From Hybos culiciformis (lineage: Eukaryota; Arthropoda; Insecta; Diptera; Hybotidae): a DNA stretch of 64,000 nucleotides. Shown here in pieces: positions 23,914 through 36,683 of the stretch (position 1 is the first letter of the stretch; every line of letters begins with the position of its first letter). The notes below the pieces were generated by a model. It did no database searches. It saw only the letters and a list, made by a program, of their open reading frames with translations, and was not told where the DNA came from. The stretch lies in NCBI GenBank assembly GCA_964007475.1, contig OZ023275.1, positions 31,501,619 to 31,565,618 on the forward strand, in the 5' to 3' direction. Both the position numbers and the translations under genes were made by a program.

Positions 23914-25749
23914 ATGGTAAAAGAATCAATTTTAATTCTATTTTTGGTGGCTGCTGTTTTTATCTCGAAGTTGAATGGTAAATATTGGCTTTAGTTATAA
24001 CATTTTAAAATTTCATTGATTTTCTTAAATATATAACACAAAATAGAGTGTTTTATATAGTTTCGAGTCTCCACAATATATTTTAATTTGGAACCTGCGA
24101 TCTTAATTCTGCTAGACTCTTTTAAATATGGTTCACATATGTATTTGCAATATACGGAATAGGATTAGAGCATCAAAATTATTGATTGAATTCTCCTTGA
24201 ATTGTTAATTAAGTTATGTTTAGAATTCCTAACTTAAAATCTTTATCGAATTTATGAAGTTATTGACTTTACAGTTAAAGGTTACATTTTTAAAAATTTA
24301 TTCCATTTTTTTGTTACAGGTGAGGAAGTGATAAGCCCACTGAAAGACACCAAGGAAGTAATTATACCTAGTACCTCTGTTGTGTCAAAAATTGAAAATG
24401 CCAAGCCTAGTGAAACTGAAGAGTTAGTACAGAACCGTCCGCAAGATAAAACCGTAAACGGTCAAATAGAAAAAGATAACAGCGTTGAGAAAACTACCAT
24501 AAATAATAGTAATATTCAAACAGAAAAGCAAATCGAAAAGTTGCCAGTTTTAAACATTGGTAGTAAGAAAAAAGAACGTAAAATAGAGAACAGAGAGCGA
24601 AGTGATTCATATTTTAAGCGTGAAGAAAGCAAAATTTATGATGACAGTAATGGTGAAGAAACAGATGAAGTTTTGGAAGTACCTTCAGCTATATTAACGC
24701 CTAATAAAATCGGTCAACTCGTTGTTAACCACAAAGGAGAACTTATTGACACTGATGATCCTCTTGAAGGGCTTAATGAGCATTCAAATTTAAGACGGGT
24801 TGATAATATTCGAAAAAAGGACAATTATATTTATAGCGATCAAGAGTTTAAGAAAAAATTTGAAGAATTGGATTCCGAAATTTCGAAGTTAACACAAGAA
24901 AGTAATTCAAATCGTCAACCAATTAAGTTGCGTGATAAATATTATCAACAAAGTTCACAAGCTGGTGATTATGATGATGACGATTATGGTGAAGATTATC
25001 AAACGGAAATAATGAATAAAATTCATACAGGTGGTAATAAGAGAAATAAAGTGGCATTCGAAATAACCGGAAAAATAACAAAAGATGGTATTACATATTA
25101 TTTAGCACCCAATAATGTCATATATGCTGAGAAACGAGAAGCAAATGATAAAGATGACGATTATTTTGCTGATTTGGGCCGACAGGCACCAAAGGAAGAG
25201 AAGGGACCCAATGGCGAAAATATTTGTCGATACGGCAAGGTTGTTATTTATACTCACGGAAAATGTGATATTAGCGCTAATAATAAAGTTCATGTCATAA
25301 ATTTAGGTGATCAAGAAGGCATCGAAATTGTCGAGAAAAATAGCACAAACGAAAAAGATGATAATAAAAAACAAAAAAAGAATAGTAACAAAAAACAAAA
25401 ACAAAAGTTAGGAAATGATGGCTCATTAGAAAATGATGAACAGGACGAAGATGATGATGATATATCATTTACGAAAGATGATGGAGATGGAGTTTTAATG
25501 CGAAGAGTTGATAAGAATTCATCAAAAAAATATAGCGCTCAGCGACGTCGCATTGAAACGTTGCGAAAACAAATGGAAAAAGAATTTAAAAAATTAGATA
25601 AGGAACGAAGGGAATTAGAAAAATTACGAAAAAATAAAAATAGAAGAAGTAATTCGAATAGAAAGAGAACTAGAAATCAAAATAGAAAGCGGCCGAATAA
25701 CATTAATGAAAATAAAAAGAAACGCAGGAAACGAACGAATAAATCTTAA
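23914..25749 (+). CDS. Secreted charged protein of unknown family, two exons (23914..23977, 24320..25749)
   Basis: The joined exons give 497 residues. Exon 1 encodes a signal peptide: Met-Val-Lys-Glu, then the hydrophobic core SILILFLVAAVFI, then SKLNG. It ends in phase 1 at G|GTAAAT; exon 2 begins after TTTTTTGTTACAG, so the codon across the junction is GGT, and the intron is 342 nt. The mature protein is very hydrophilic. It has an acidic Asp/Tyr run at about 237-248, a segment richer in beta-forming residues at about 266-357 holding the only two cysteines (324 and 337, possibly one disulfide), an acidic run at about 393-413, a charged helix or coiled-coil at about 430-466 (QMEKEFKKLDKERRELEKL), and a very basic Arg/Lys/Asn tail to 497 with nuclear-localisation-like clusters. 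RRVD occurs twice (LRRVDN, MRRVDK). N-glycosylation sequons are present. I do not recognise the family. Salivary or venom secretion is possible but unproven. Confidence 0.9.
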
Positions 25750-25818
25750 ATAAAATCAACTTTTTCTCAGGAGTTTTGTTGTGATTTTGGTCTTATTTAT
25801 AATAATTTTGTTATTTTA

Positions 25819-25824
25819 AATAAA
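25819..25824 (+). terminator. Polyadenylation signal of gene 1 (predicted)
   Basis: AATAAA about 70 nt after the stop codon. An earlier AATAAA overlapping the stop codon (25749-25754) is too close to be the likelier signal. Confidence 0.4.
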
Positions 25825-28800
25825 TTTATATCTCTGGATTTGTATTAAAATTAATGGAAACAAAAATATACTATCTTTACATAAAGTTTTATTTCGCCAA
25901 TTTTCTCGATAAAATAAAAATCTCAAATTAAGTTTAATTTTTCTTCATAGAATTCAATTATAGGTCAATTTGATTTTGATTTGATTGATTTTGGAGAAAA
26001 AAAATATAAAGAACATTAAGTTTAAATATTCATAAAAGATTTTCAATAAAAGATCTTTGACCCATGTGCGCCAAAAAAAAATTTTCATATGAAAAATATC
26101 TATATAGCAAAAAAAGAAAAAAGAAATAACTAAATAACTAAAAAGCTGCTGCTCAATTAATTTTCCCAATTTGGAAAATAAAATAAAAATATTATATTCA
26201 ATTCGAAAAGTTTCAAGGACACTCTCATTAGAATATGCAAAGAAAATTCACATAATTGAATTCAATTATACGATGAAAAGCTGAAAAAGAAAAGAAAATA
26301 TCTTTTCATTACAAAATACTTAATTTTCCCATTAAACTTTTCAAATTTTTTTTTTTTTTCTTGCTTGCCGTTTATTTTTTTTTCTCGGTCTTTGTTTTTG
26401 TATGCAAATTAGGGAAAAACACTTATGAGTGTTAAATTGAATAAGAAAAACAAAAACGAATTTTCTTGATTGCGAGAAATTTTTGTAACTAATTTTATGT
26501 TTTTTTTGTATTTTCTGAAAATTAAATTTTTTTTTTTTAATATCGTTTACATGGGTGTTATTTAATAGGTCTACGCAATGTCTGTGTATTATATGAGGTC
26601 ATCTTCAGTTTACAATATTTATACTTCATAGTGAAAATAAGAAAAAAATATTTGTATTTATTAAATTTTTTTTTTTTTTATTGAAATTCGACGTAATGTA
26701 TTTTCTTTGTCGCTTGAACCAATAATAAGTTCGCAAATTTATTTTGTCGTATATTGACAAGCGATATTTTTTTTCAGCCATATTAGTCAGTGTTGAGCAT
26801 TGAGAGAAAACTAAAAATATTGGAATAAAGTTGGTTTTTTTTTTTTTCATAAAATTTCCTTTATCTGGGACTAGATAAAAAAAATCTTAGAGACAACAAT
26901 TGGTATTCCTTTCGTCTCAGAGAAATTTTTTTTATTTTCAATAAGAATAAAGTATTTTCGTAAAAAAAATTTTATCTCACCAATCTTCTTGAATGGAGAA
27001 TTTTTTGTTCGCAAAATTGAGTGGAAAATTATAATGACAAATTTGTATCTTAAATGATTAGGAAAAAAAAAAAAAAGAATCTTAAAATTTTTTATTTTAA
27101 TTTTCTCAATTCTCGTCTCTGTAATTTTTTTTTCTCAAAATAAAATTATCCTGATGACTCATTTTCTTCTCAAAATCTCAAACGTTTCTCCTACTGTTGT
27201 AAAATTTTATATTTCTCCTTTATGCTTTATTTTGGGAAAAAAATTTCCCAACATTTTCTCAGATTCTCAGATAAATTTTTTTTTTATTACATATATCTCA
27301 AACTCTTTGTTATATCTCACCTGGATAGAATTTTATTTTTCACTCAATATATATATATTGTTTTTGAGCTAAATAATTGTATGTGGGGATAGAAGCGCAT
27401 GTGCCCTTTTTTTTGTGCTAAAAAATAAATAAGAATAAATGATATGATAAAAAATTATAATAAATGTACCTATATTTCATTCTATTCTGTAGGGAATTAT
27501 TTTCTTTCTTTTTTTTTTTTTTTTGTATGTTTGTAGGTAAGGAAGACAATTTTTTTTAAATTTAAAATTATTTTCATAGTAAAAAAAAATCGTAAAAAAT
27601 TACTATTTCCTTGTTGAATATATATATGAGAATGAAAAATATTTTGTTTTTATTTTTTGTCGAGTATAAATTGTTAAATACTTTTAAATTAGATATAAAA
27701 TTAATAGAATTAAGAAGCCTGTTCCCTAAAGTATATTTATACTCAAAGTTCGAAAATTTTTGGCAATCTTATACAGCTTCGTTTAAATGTCAGAAATATG
27801 AGATCTCATCGCGTATACATGGGCTGAATCATTTTGTTTGTAGTATCTTAAAAATATTATTGAAATGAAAATTTTATATATAGGTGCTATATTTGTTTTT
27901 GTTATAATCTGAGACTCAGGGTCAAGGGTGTAGAAATTTATATTACAGAATCATAATAAAAATAATATTTCCTAAAGGACCCGAATTCTCATACATGTGT
28001 CTACTACAACTACAACACCCATCCTGTAAAAGATTATCCCAAATATTTTGTACTACTATTATTTGTAAATAAAAAATATTTGTCTGAATAAATGGATTTT
28101 TTTTATTTTATTTTTTTTTTTTTTTTGTTGGAAAACTGTAATTTAATAGGATTCCTTTTGTCATATTTTTTGTTTTAATTTGGAAAAAAATTTAAGAAGA
28201 CAAAGAATGTATGCCCTGATTTTTGAGGCTTTAAGGCTTAAAAGGTATATGTACTATCGTATATATAGAATAAACTTTTTTCCAAGGACTGTTGAAGATA
28301 ACATTTTTATATACTAGCTTTCATGTGAAAAAAATAAAATATTTTTTTTTTCATTTTCAATGTGAAAGAAGATATCTCATATATACATTATGTGTCTAAG
28401 AAAGGATATCATATATACTTTATCATTTAAGGATATAATAATATAGTCTTTTATGATGTTTTTAAAATATACATGTGCACATAAAAAAGGAAAGAGTATA
28501 ATTTCGCACATTTAACGTAGAAATTAAAATTATATATTTTTTATACGTACACTTATTGACTTACTTAGTTATTTTAGTTTTACAGCTGAGAGTTATAGTA
28601 TTGGAATAAGCACTCTAAGTAGGATAATTAATATGTAATGGACTTATAAACTTCACCAACATTCAATCGAATTTAAAAAATATTGATTGTCTTGTTGATT
28701 CGTCGGCCTTCAGTCACTGATTAGTTTCAGTTGGGCTGGCGGATGAACGAAAAATGCGAAAAACTTTTTTTTTTAAATCAAAAGATTGCCTATAATATGC

Positions 28801-31800
28801 CTATAATGCTTCGTATGATACTTTTCTATTTACATGTAAATAGTAGCAGCAACTCGTTTATTTATCATGGGATTTATTTTTGAATTAACGAAAAGGAAAA
28901 GAATCATTGAATTAAAAAAAAAAAAGCAAAAAAAAAATCATTTTAAGTTTAAAAAAAAAAAAGAAAGAAAGAATAAAAAAGCAAAACTCCTAAAAGTCCA
29001 TTTATTATGGAAATTTCACTGTTTTGTGAGCAAAAATAAGACAAATTTTTTTTTTTTTTTTTTTAAATAAAATCCCTTTTTCCCATTATTTTAATGAAAA
29101 TCTGTAGAAAAGTACTGACAACACTAGGTTTGTTGATTTCTTGTTGCGGAAGAAATGATTCAATTCAAAACATAATCAAATTTACTGCTACAAAAATCTT
29201 ATGTTTTGAATTTAAAAATAAAAATATATAAAAAAAAAAAAATAAAAATTAAAATAAAGTAAATAAATGAATAGAAAAATTCTGTAAATAACATACAAAC
29301 ATATTATATATTTCAAGGAGATTCATTTTTATTATTTTATATAAAAAAAAAAAATTAAAGAATTAGAAATTCAAAAAGATCGAATCTTAAAAGATTGTAT
29401 TCTGGAAATTTTTTTGTTTTAATTCTGGAAAAATATTGAGAGAAAATAAAATTTTTCTTTTTTCTATCGGAAAATTCAGAGAAATTTTATACATTTTATA
29501 ACGCTTATGTAAAATATAAGTCAATATACATAATAAAATGTTGAATTCTATAAATATATATTTTTAATTTTCTTAGAAATTTTTTTGAATTTAATTCCTT
29601 ATAATTCTTAGAATCGAGATTTAATATTAGTAAAATTTGTTTTGAAATTGCTTCAAAAACAATAAGGTATATAGTTTCCCTTGAAAAATTATTTAAGATT
29701 CATATTATTATTAAAATTTCGAAACTTTAGTTTTCAAGATTTAAATCCTTTTGGGGCAAAATGAGAAACTTTAAATTTTTTAATTTTATTTTTTATTTCG
29801 GAGGACTCATTATTTGATTGTACATATTAAGATTTTTTCCGTATTTTATAAGTATAATTCTCAATGCCATCCCTATCTTAGAGAAAAGGGATGAAATTGC
29901 AAATTTCGGCGAAGGAAGAAAAATAAAACTTAAAAAATTGTATTTAAAATATAAATTGTGTTTTAATAAAAGCCAAATCAATAATTTATTATAATTGCGC
30001 CAATTCGAAATTTTCTCAAGGCTACAATAATTAACATTTTTTCCTTTATTTCAAATAAAATTGAATCTTATGGGAGTATCTTATAATTATAATTATTTCC
30101 AAATTGAATTCTATTTACATTTGCATTTCAAAAAAAAATAAATAAAAATTTAAATTAATTTTAATATTTAAAAATTAAATTAATAATACATTATGTATAG
30201 GATATATACTACAATAAATAATCGATACATAATTTTTGTTTTTTTTTAATTTCAATGTTTGAAGTTCTTTGGACAGAATATGATTTATTATTTTATATGT
30301 ATATATCTCTATAGTAACATATTTTGTTTGTTTGTTTCGTTTATTTATTTATTTTTTTTTTGTTTTTTTCCATAAAAAAGGTCAAAATATGCTCATTTTT
30401 GTGGTTAAAAAGTAGATTGCAATGATTTCAAAAAGAAGAATACATATATTTACAATATATGTACATTATATTTAGACTTATAAAATAAAATTTATTCTTA
30501 AAAAAATTAATAAGAAAGGATAAGATAAAAAAAAAGAAAGTTTGATTTTTGTTTTAAATAAAAATTTGAAAAGTTTAACAGAATATCGTAAGGTCGTATG
30601 TTAATGGGATCAAATATTTTTCTTTGCCTTATTTAAAACTTTTTATACATTGTATATATGTGTTGACTGTAGATTAAACTTAAATTAGAACTTTTACATA
30701 TTAATGTTCATGTATTAGGTACACGCATATATTAAAATATCAAATACAATTTCTGTAATACATAGTTTATTTAATTTTAATAAAATATAGAAAAAGAAAA
30801 AAAAAACATCTACTAACTTTTCAAAGATATAAATCAAAAATTCCTCTATAATAAAAACTAATGTTTTTGAACCCAAAACTTTATAACTTTCATTAATAAA
30901 AATATAAACTCTTAAATTTTATTTATTTTTATTTCTTTTATGCTTTTTAAAATGAAAATGAATAACAAAAAAAAAAACAAAAAAATAACGAAATATTAAA
31001 TAAATAAAAATAAGATTTTTATTAGTTAGTGAAAATAATTTTTTTTTATTTTTTCCCAAAACAAAACCTTTTTTCTTCATTTCATTTCTCAAAATTTTAA
31101 TTAAAAAATATCTGTATACAATAAAAAACAACACATACCTACATATACAATACATTATACAAACATAGTAAAAGTATTATATTTTCTTTAACAGTTTATA
31201 GGTTTTCAAAAAAATTAAATATAAAAAGACAAAAAAAAAAAAAAACCTTACTTACCTTCATAAGTATTATTTACCTTGGTGAAACATTGGTAAATATAAT
31301 ATTTTGTAATAAAAATGTAACACTTTTCAATTAAGATTATATGGAATTGATTAAAATTAAATTTATTAGATTTCATTCTATACTTGTTTTTCGTACATGT
31401 TTTAAAAGAAATATAATAATAATTAATTAAAATAATAATAATAATTAAAAAAAAAAAATTGAACATAAATGATAAAAAGGTATCCTTGTTTAAATAAAAC
31501 AAAAACATTTTTTTTTTCATGTAAAAAGTTTAAAGCTTCTTAATTATATTTCCTCTCTCTAATGTATTATAAACATTTTTCTTCTTGTACAGGATAACGC
31601 TTCAAACTTAATTAGCTTGAAAAAAAAAATTTAGAAGCTATACTATTGAGTTCTCGTTGAGTCACATTCAGTTAGATGAAAGCTTCGTTCCAAATAAGGC
31701 ATTACTACGTTTATTACATAATGGTCGCAAAATTTTTATACATATTTAGAAAAAAATTAAAATAATAGTATTTGGAAAAAATATCACTTCCAAATCTTAA

Positions 31801-31897
31801 ATGAAAATGTTCTTAACTTTCTTATAAAGTAACTGAAAATTTTCCAGAAAATCGTATGACAGAATCAACCAGATATTTTTAATAAAATGTTTAATTG
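25825..31897. other. AT-rich intergenic stretch
   Basis: No supported gene in about 6 kb. Two frames are noted only. One is on the minus strand, 26850 to 26626 (74 codons, true ATG, starts MKKKKTNFIPIFLVFSQC, then a basic Tyr-rich part). The other is on the plus strand, 27626-27868 (80 codons from ATG, starts MRMKNILFLFF). Both have a weakly hydrophobic start but no family match, and frames of this length are expected by chance here. A stop-to-stop frame at 31621-31749 has mixed composition without an ATG. Confidence 0.4.
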
Positions 31898-33187
31898 ATC
31901 ATTAGCAGGGTTGGACTGGCCCACCGGGACACCGGGATATTTCCCGGTGGGCCGGTAATATTTGGGCCGATAAATTAAAACTTTTTATTACTAATTATTT
32001 TAAAGATACAATGGAATCTGATTTAAATATATTTTGATTGGAAATGATTTTGGGAAACGATCGAAGTATAATAACTTCGAAAGTACGGTACTTAGTGCTA
32101 AACAATTATACCTTGAAAATGCTGTAAACAGGAAAGTTATATTCAAAAAAATATATGAATTAAAAAAGAAAACAGGGTAAAAAAAATATTTGTTAATTGA
32201 TTCGATGAGATTCCAACTCTCTAGTCCTCTTTTGTGCTAAAATATATGAAATGTATGAGATTTCCGTGGCCAGCACCCCATTTGACTTAGATTTAAATAA
32301 TTTAAATACTGTTTTCAATTCCAAAATTTTAGTTTAAGCGTCATGTTTGGAAAGAAAATCTAATATATATTATTTATTCAAAAAGTGTTATTAAAATTTA
32401 AAGCTCAAAAACCATATTGGAAATCAATTAAAAAAAATTTCATAAGTTTGTATTTGAATAAGTACTGTAAGTTGTGTTCCAAGAATCTTTAAAATTAAAA
32501 ACAACATTTATGATATCAGTAAATTTAGAAATTTGTTAAGGAGTTATTGAACCTTGAATTGATTGTTAAAACAGCTAAAGGGGGCAGACAGTTGCCCAAA
32601 ATCACATTTGACAATCTGACATTTGCCCACGAACATTTGACAATCGGACATTGGCCAATCCGATATTTGAGTTCCCGTTCCTTTTCACACCTTTTCCAAA
32701 TTGAAACAAATTTATTTTCAACTTTATAGGTAAATTTTTTCAAAAAAAAAATTTTTTTTATCTGAGTATAAGTTTTGTTAAATTAAAAAACTGATCAAAT
32801 GTCAGATTGGCAAATGTCATTTGGGCAACTGTCCGGGAATCAGCTAAAGATATATTCTCCTTTCCATTAGAGTGAAAATAGACGGATGGGTTCATGATTT
32901 ACAAATACTTAATTTAATTCTTTCCCAATATTCTAATTTAATTAACAATAATTCTTACAATTTTTCGTTCAGTTCCTATACTTTTTTTTACATAGTATTT
33001 TACATAGTAGGGAACCTATAAGTGTTTATAGATATGCGTATTTATTTGGGCCTATATTCTAAATAAGAATTGCATTTTTTTATATAAAGAAGCGGATAAG
33101 CAATGTATTTTTTTACATAGAAAAATGGGCCGGTAGTCCAAAACTTCCCGGTTTAATTTTTATAGCCAGTCCAACCCTGATCATTAG
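31898..33187. mobile_element. hAT element with perfect 8-bp target duplication
   Basis: The element spans 31906-33179 (1,274 bp including a nested insertion). Both ends read CAGGGTTGGACTGGC (right end inverted), a 15-bp perfect terminal inverted repeat. ATCATTAG flanks both sides (31898-31905 and 33180-33187). The left subterminal region is a GC-rich palindrome around CCCGGTGGGCCGG, and the right has matching GGGCCGG and CCCGG blocks. Ends beginning CAGGG-TGGACTGGC are a common hAT type in animals. I see no transposase domain, so it is non-autonomous. Confidence 0.9.
32572..32849. mobile_element. Mutator-like MITE nested in the hAT element
   Basis: The element spans 32581-32840 (260 bp) between two identical 9-bp copies of CAGCTAAAG (32572-32580 and 32841-32849), the duplication length typical of Mutator-like elements. 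Long inverted repeats of about 40 bases contain GACAGTTGCCCAAA and CAATCTGACATTTG on both ends. The overlapping 60-72-codon frames on both strands are products of this inverted structure. Because it interrupts the hAT element, it inserted later. Confidence 0.88.
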
Positions 33188-36100
33188 AATCAAATTTTAA
33201 TTCGAATCAAAGATATTTATATATTTCAAATTTTAATATTCATAATTTAACTTGCATTGACGCTTTTTATGTCATTATAAAATTTCCAAAGAAATATATT
33301 ATTAGGTATTCACGCTAAAAATTTTTTCGATTTTCTTAAAATATTATATATTTTTTTTCATATTTAAATTAGGTCTGGATGTAATTATAAATTTTTATTA
33401 AAAATGTATATAGATATTATTTGTAAATTGTTTTTAAATGCAGGTAAAAATTCTATTGAAGTTTTTTTTAATAAAATATATTTTCATCTATCCAGCAGAG
33501 CAAAGAGCAATTTCCTTATTCCTATATATATGAAAATTAATTACAACACTTTGTATTGGAAACAGAGTCTTTTAAAATTGATTGCTCAGCAAAATTTTTG
33601 AGGTATCATCAGATAACAATTTAGTATAAAATATACAAGAAGTATAATATAATTTTTTTTTTTCATCTTCTTCTTTTCAGTTCTAAATAAAATCTTATGA
33701 CTTTTCATATAGAAATTTTTTTAACTAAATTGTTGCAATAGATTTTTCCTTTTTATTATGTTTTGTAACAATAATAATTTCACATAAAAAGGTAGATAAA
33801 ACACATACGAAAATTGTACATATGTTTACTTTGTTATATAATATAAAACAAATTAATATAGGTGTAAATAAACTTGGATTTGATATAGGGAATAATAATT
33901 ATTATAATGAAATAATTCTTGAATTAATCCGTTTCGAGAATTTTTTTTTTTGATATTTATTTTATTACGATTATTTAGAAGTTTTTGCATCTATAAATTC
34001 AATTTTGTAGCTTAGTTCTAGATTTTCAAACTTTATATTTCTCTTATTATAAGTAAAATAAATTTTCAAAATCATTTAGTGCTATCTTCTAAAAATAAAT
34101 GAACTACGGACAATGAGATGCTGCATGAAAGTTTTAAATTAAGCGTTTAAAGTAGATGTGTCTTTATTTCTTGATGCATTTCTCGATACTCCAGTTAATT
34201 ATAAGAACGATATGGAAGAATACATCCTTTATTTGGAGGTAGAAAATAAATCAAACATTCTTACATGCTTTTGTATAAATGGATGTTTTTGGTATAGAAG
34301 AATTTTCTTTTTGAAAGGATTTTTTTTTTGAATGGAAAAGCCATTCAATTATAGGCAAAATACTATAAAGATGATATGTTGAAGAGTCTTGTGTTTTTAT
34401 TTTATTGTATGCAGGCATAAAAGACAAGCATAAAAAAGGAAGAAAAAGTATTATACATATAATTGAACTCCTTCCAATTATGAAATTATATTGAGCATAA
34501 AATTAATTATGATCCAAAGAATGGTAGACCAGATAAAGGGTAGTCTTGTTGTGCTCATCATCCAATTTTTTTTTTTTTGTTTTTTTTTTTGTATTATTTA
34601 CTTTTATGTGAATAACAAATTTGAGTTTTTTTTTTTTTGTAGTTTTTTGCTTTAAACCTAGTTTGTTGTACATTGAAAGGATGAAATAGGAATCGATGTG
34701 TTATTACAGACTTTTTATTAAATAAAAGAAAATTCCTTATCGAGATCAGCATACTAGTTTTAATAAATAGTTTTTATAAAACTAAAACCCTTCATTAACT
34801 ATATAAAAATGGAAAACTAATGAAAATGAATTTTAAACAAGAAGATTAGACAAATAAAAACTTATTATCCGTGGGCCGAAATGAAAACAATTTTATATTT
34901 AATATGTTTCCGCAAATTAAATAATACAGAATGATTTCGATTTGCTGCATTAAATTATAGTCAGATTAGGTTGCTTTTGAATGACCGCGATGATTCCAAT
35001 GATGATTTCCTATTAAACTATTTATATTTTTTTTGCAGTGTTTCTACACTGTATATTGTGCACTCTTATTTATTGCTTTAACCTATATACACAATGTATA
35101 TAATTTTCACACAGAACATATTTTTAACAGGAATCTGACCGATTTTTCATATCTTATTTATGTTTTGACTGACAGTTGGCCACAAAACAGAGGTGAAAAA
35201 TATATATTTTGACTGAGGAAAACTAATTTGATTCAACAACAAAATTCAAATATTTTTAAGAATTACTCTTTTTTTTTTTGCATTTTATATTCTCGATGCA
35301 AGAAATTTTTTACTCATATTAAAAATTTTTTTTGTTTACAATTTTTTTTCGTTTTTCTAATTTTTTGATGCTACACAATATTTATAATTTGTTTCGAGAT
35401 ACTTGAGGGAATAAGAATGTATACATTATGAAAGTTAATCTTTGTTGTGGACTCCTTTTTTTTTTTTTTTGGTTTCTTATGTTGTATAAATTTGTTTTTT
35501 TTGTTTTCGTTAAATTAAATGAGAAAATATGAGGGTTTTGAACCAAATTACATATATTTTCTAAATAACAAGGTAGTTTTTAGAATCACCGCAAATATCT
35601 TTTTTATCCGAATTTTTTTCTTTTTGGTTCTGCTTATCGTTTTTTTTTTGTTTTTTTTTTTTTTAATTTGAAATTACTTGATATATCCAATTTGTTTTGA
35701 AAAAAAAAAAAAAGAAAAAAATAAAAAATATGAGGAAAACTTTGGTTTTTTTTTGCGTCTTGCAAGCAGATTGTTAATTTTTTGTCTTTTTAACATTTTT
35801 TATAATCTTATTTTGCTGTTTTTTCTTCTTTATTTTTATCAAAAATTATGGAGAAAAGTTTTTCTTTTAAAATAACGTTAAAAATAAAAAAAGCAGCAAA
35901 AAAGTTTTCTTGTTAAAAAAAATATATATATATAAACAAAAAATTTTTTTAAACATTTTTATTTCTAATCAGAAAATTTATATTTTAATGACAAACATAA
36001 TGAACGCATTCGAAAGATAACAAAAAAAAAATATATAAAATTTTAAGTATTATTGGGCTAAAATTGTTTTTTTTTTAATATAATTTGTATCAAAATGTAA

Positions 36101-36542
36101 ACATTAATGTTTGTAAACATTGTGCAATCGACCGAGTTGAGGATTTCAGTCTTTAGGTTTAGACTTAAAACGTGAAAAATGATAGGTTTCGATCGCGTTC
36201 GATTACTCTGATCTCAGTAGCTGATATATGGACGAACTATCTAAACAGACAAAGTTCACCCAAAGACTCTTTTCCACACTTCACATAATAATTATTAACA
36301 TAATTTTAATAGGTGACTTCAAAATATTAATTCAAATTTTTAATGTGGAAACATTTTTTTATGGTTTATTTTTGGAATGCGGAAACATTTTTTCCTGGTT
36401 TATTTTTTGGATTTATTTTTGTTGAAAGAAAGAAAAAAAATGTACAAGTTTTAAGTTGTATTAAACGCCAATACTTTGTTAATCTACCTATTGCTATATG
36501 CTAATAGACTCATATATGCCTATACTTATTTGAAGTTACTAT
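33188..36542. other. AT-rich non-coding stretch
   Basis: No supported gene. A coding-like stop-to-stop frame at 34935-35081 (contains LLLNDRDDSNDD) and, at 36219-36290, a frame starting after a ..GATCTCAG acceptor-like site (ADIWTNYLNRQSSPKDSF then stop) are recorded as possible exon fragments only. Confidence 0.4.
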
Positions 36543-36683
36543 GTGCAGAGACAAAATACCAGTTGTGCAGAACTATACCAGTTGTGCACAGACAAAATAC
36601 TAGTTGTGAAGAACTATACCAGTTGTGCAGATCCAAAATACCAGTTGTGCAGAACTATACCAGTTGTACAGAGACAAAATACT
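36543..36683 (-). repeat. Second copy of the 19/22-bp minisatellite, inverted
   Basis: About 3.4 copies of the same 41-bp higher-order unit seen at 5621-6016, here on the opposite strand. The 22-mer reads GTGCAGAGACAAAATACCAG plus TT and the 19-mer GTGCAGAACTATACCAGTT; their complements match the AACTGGTAT monomers of the first array with only a few differences. The alternation of lengths is preserved, so both arrays descend from the same dimeric unit. Confidence 0.88.

Noticed and set aside
25749..25754. AATAAA overlapping the stop codon of gene 1 as the polyadenylation signal
   Set aside because: It would leave almost no 3' untranslated region; the copy at 25819 is more plausible.
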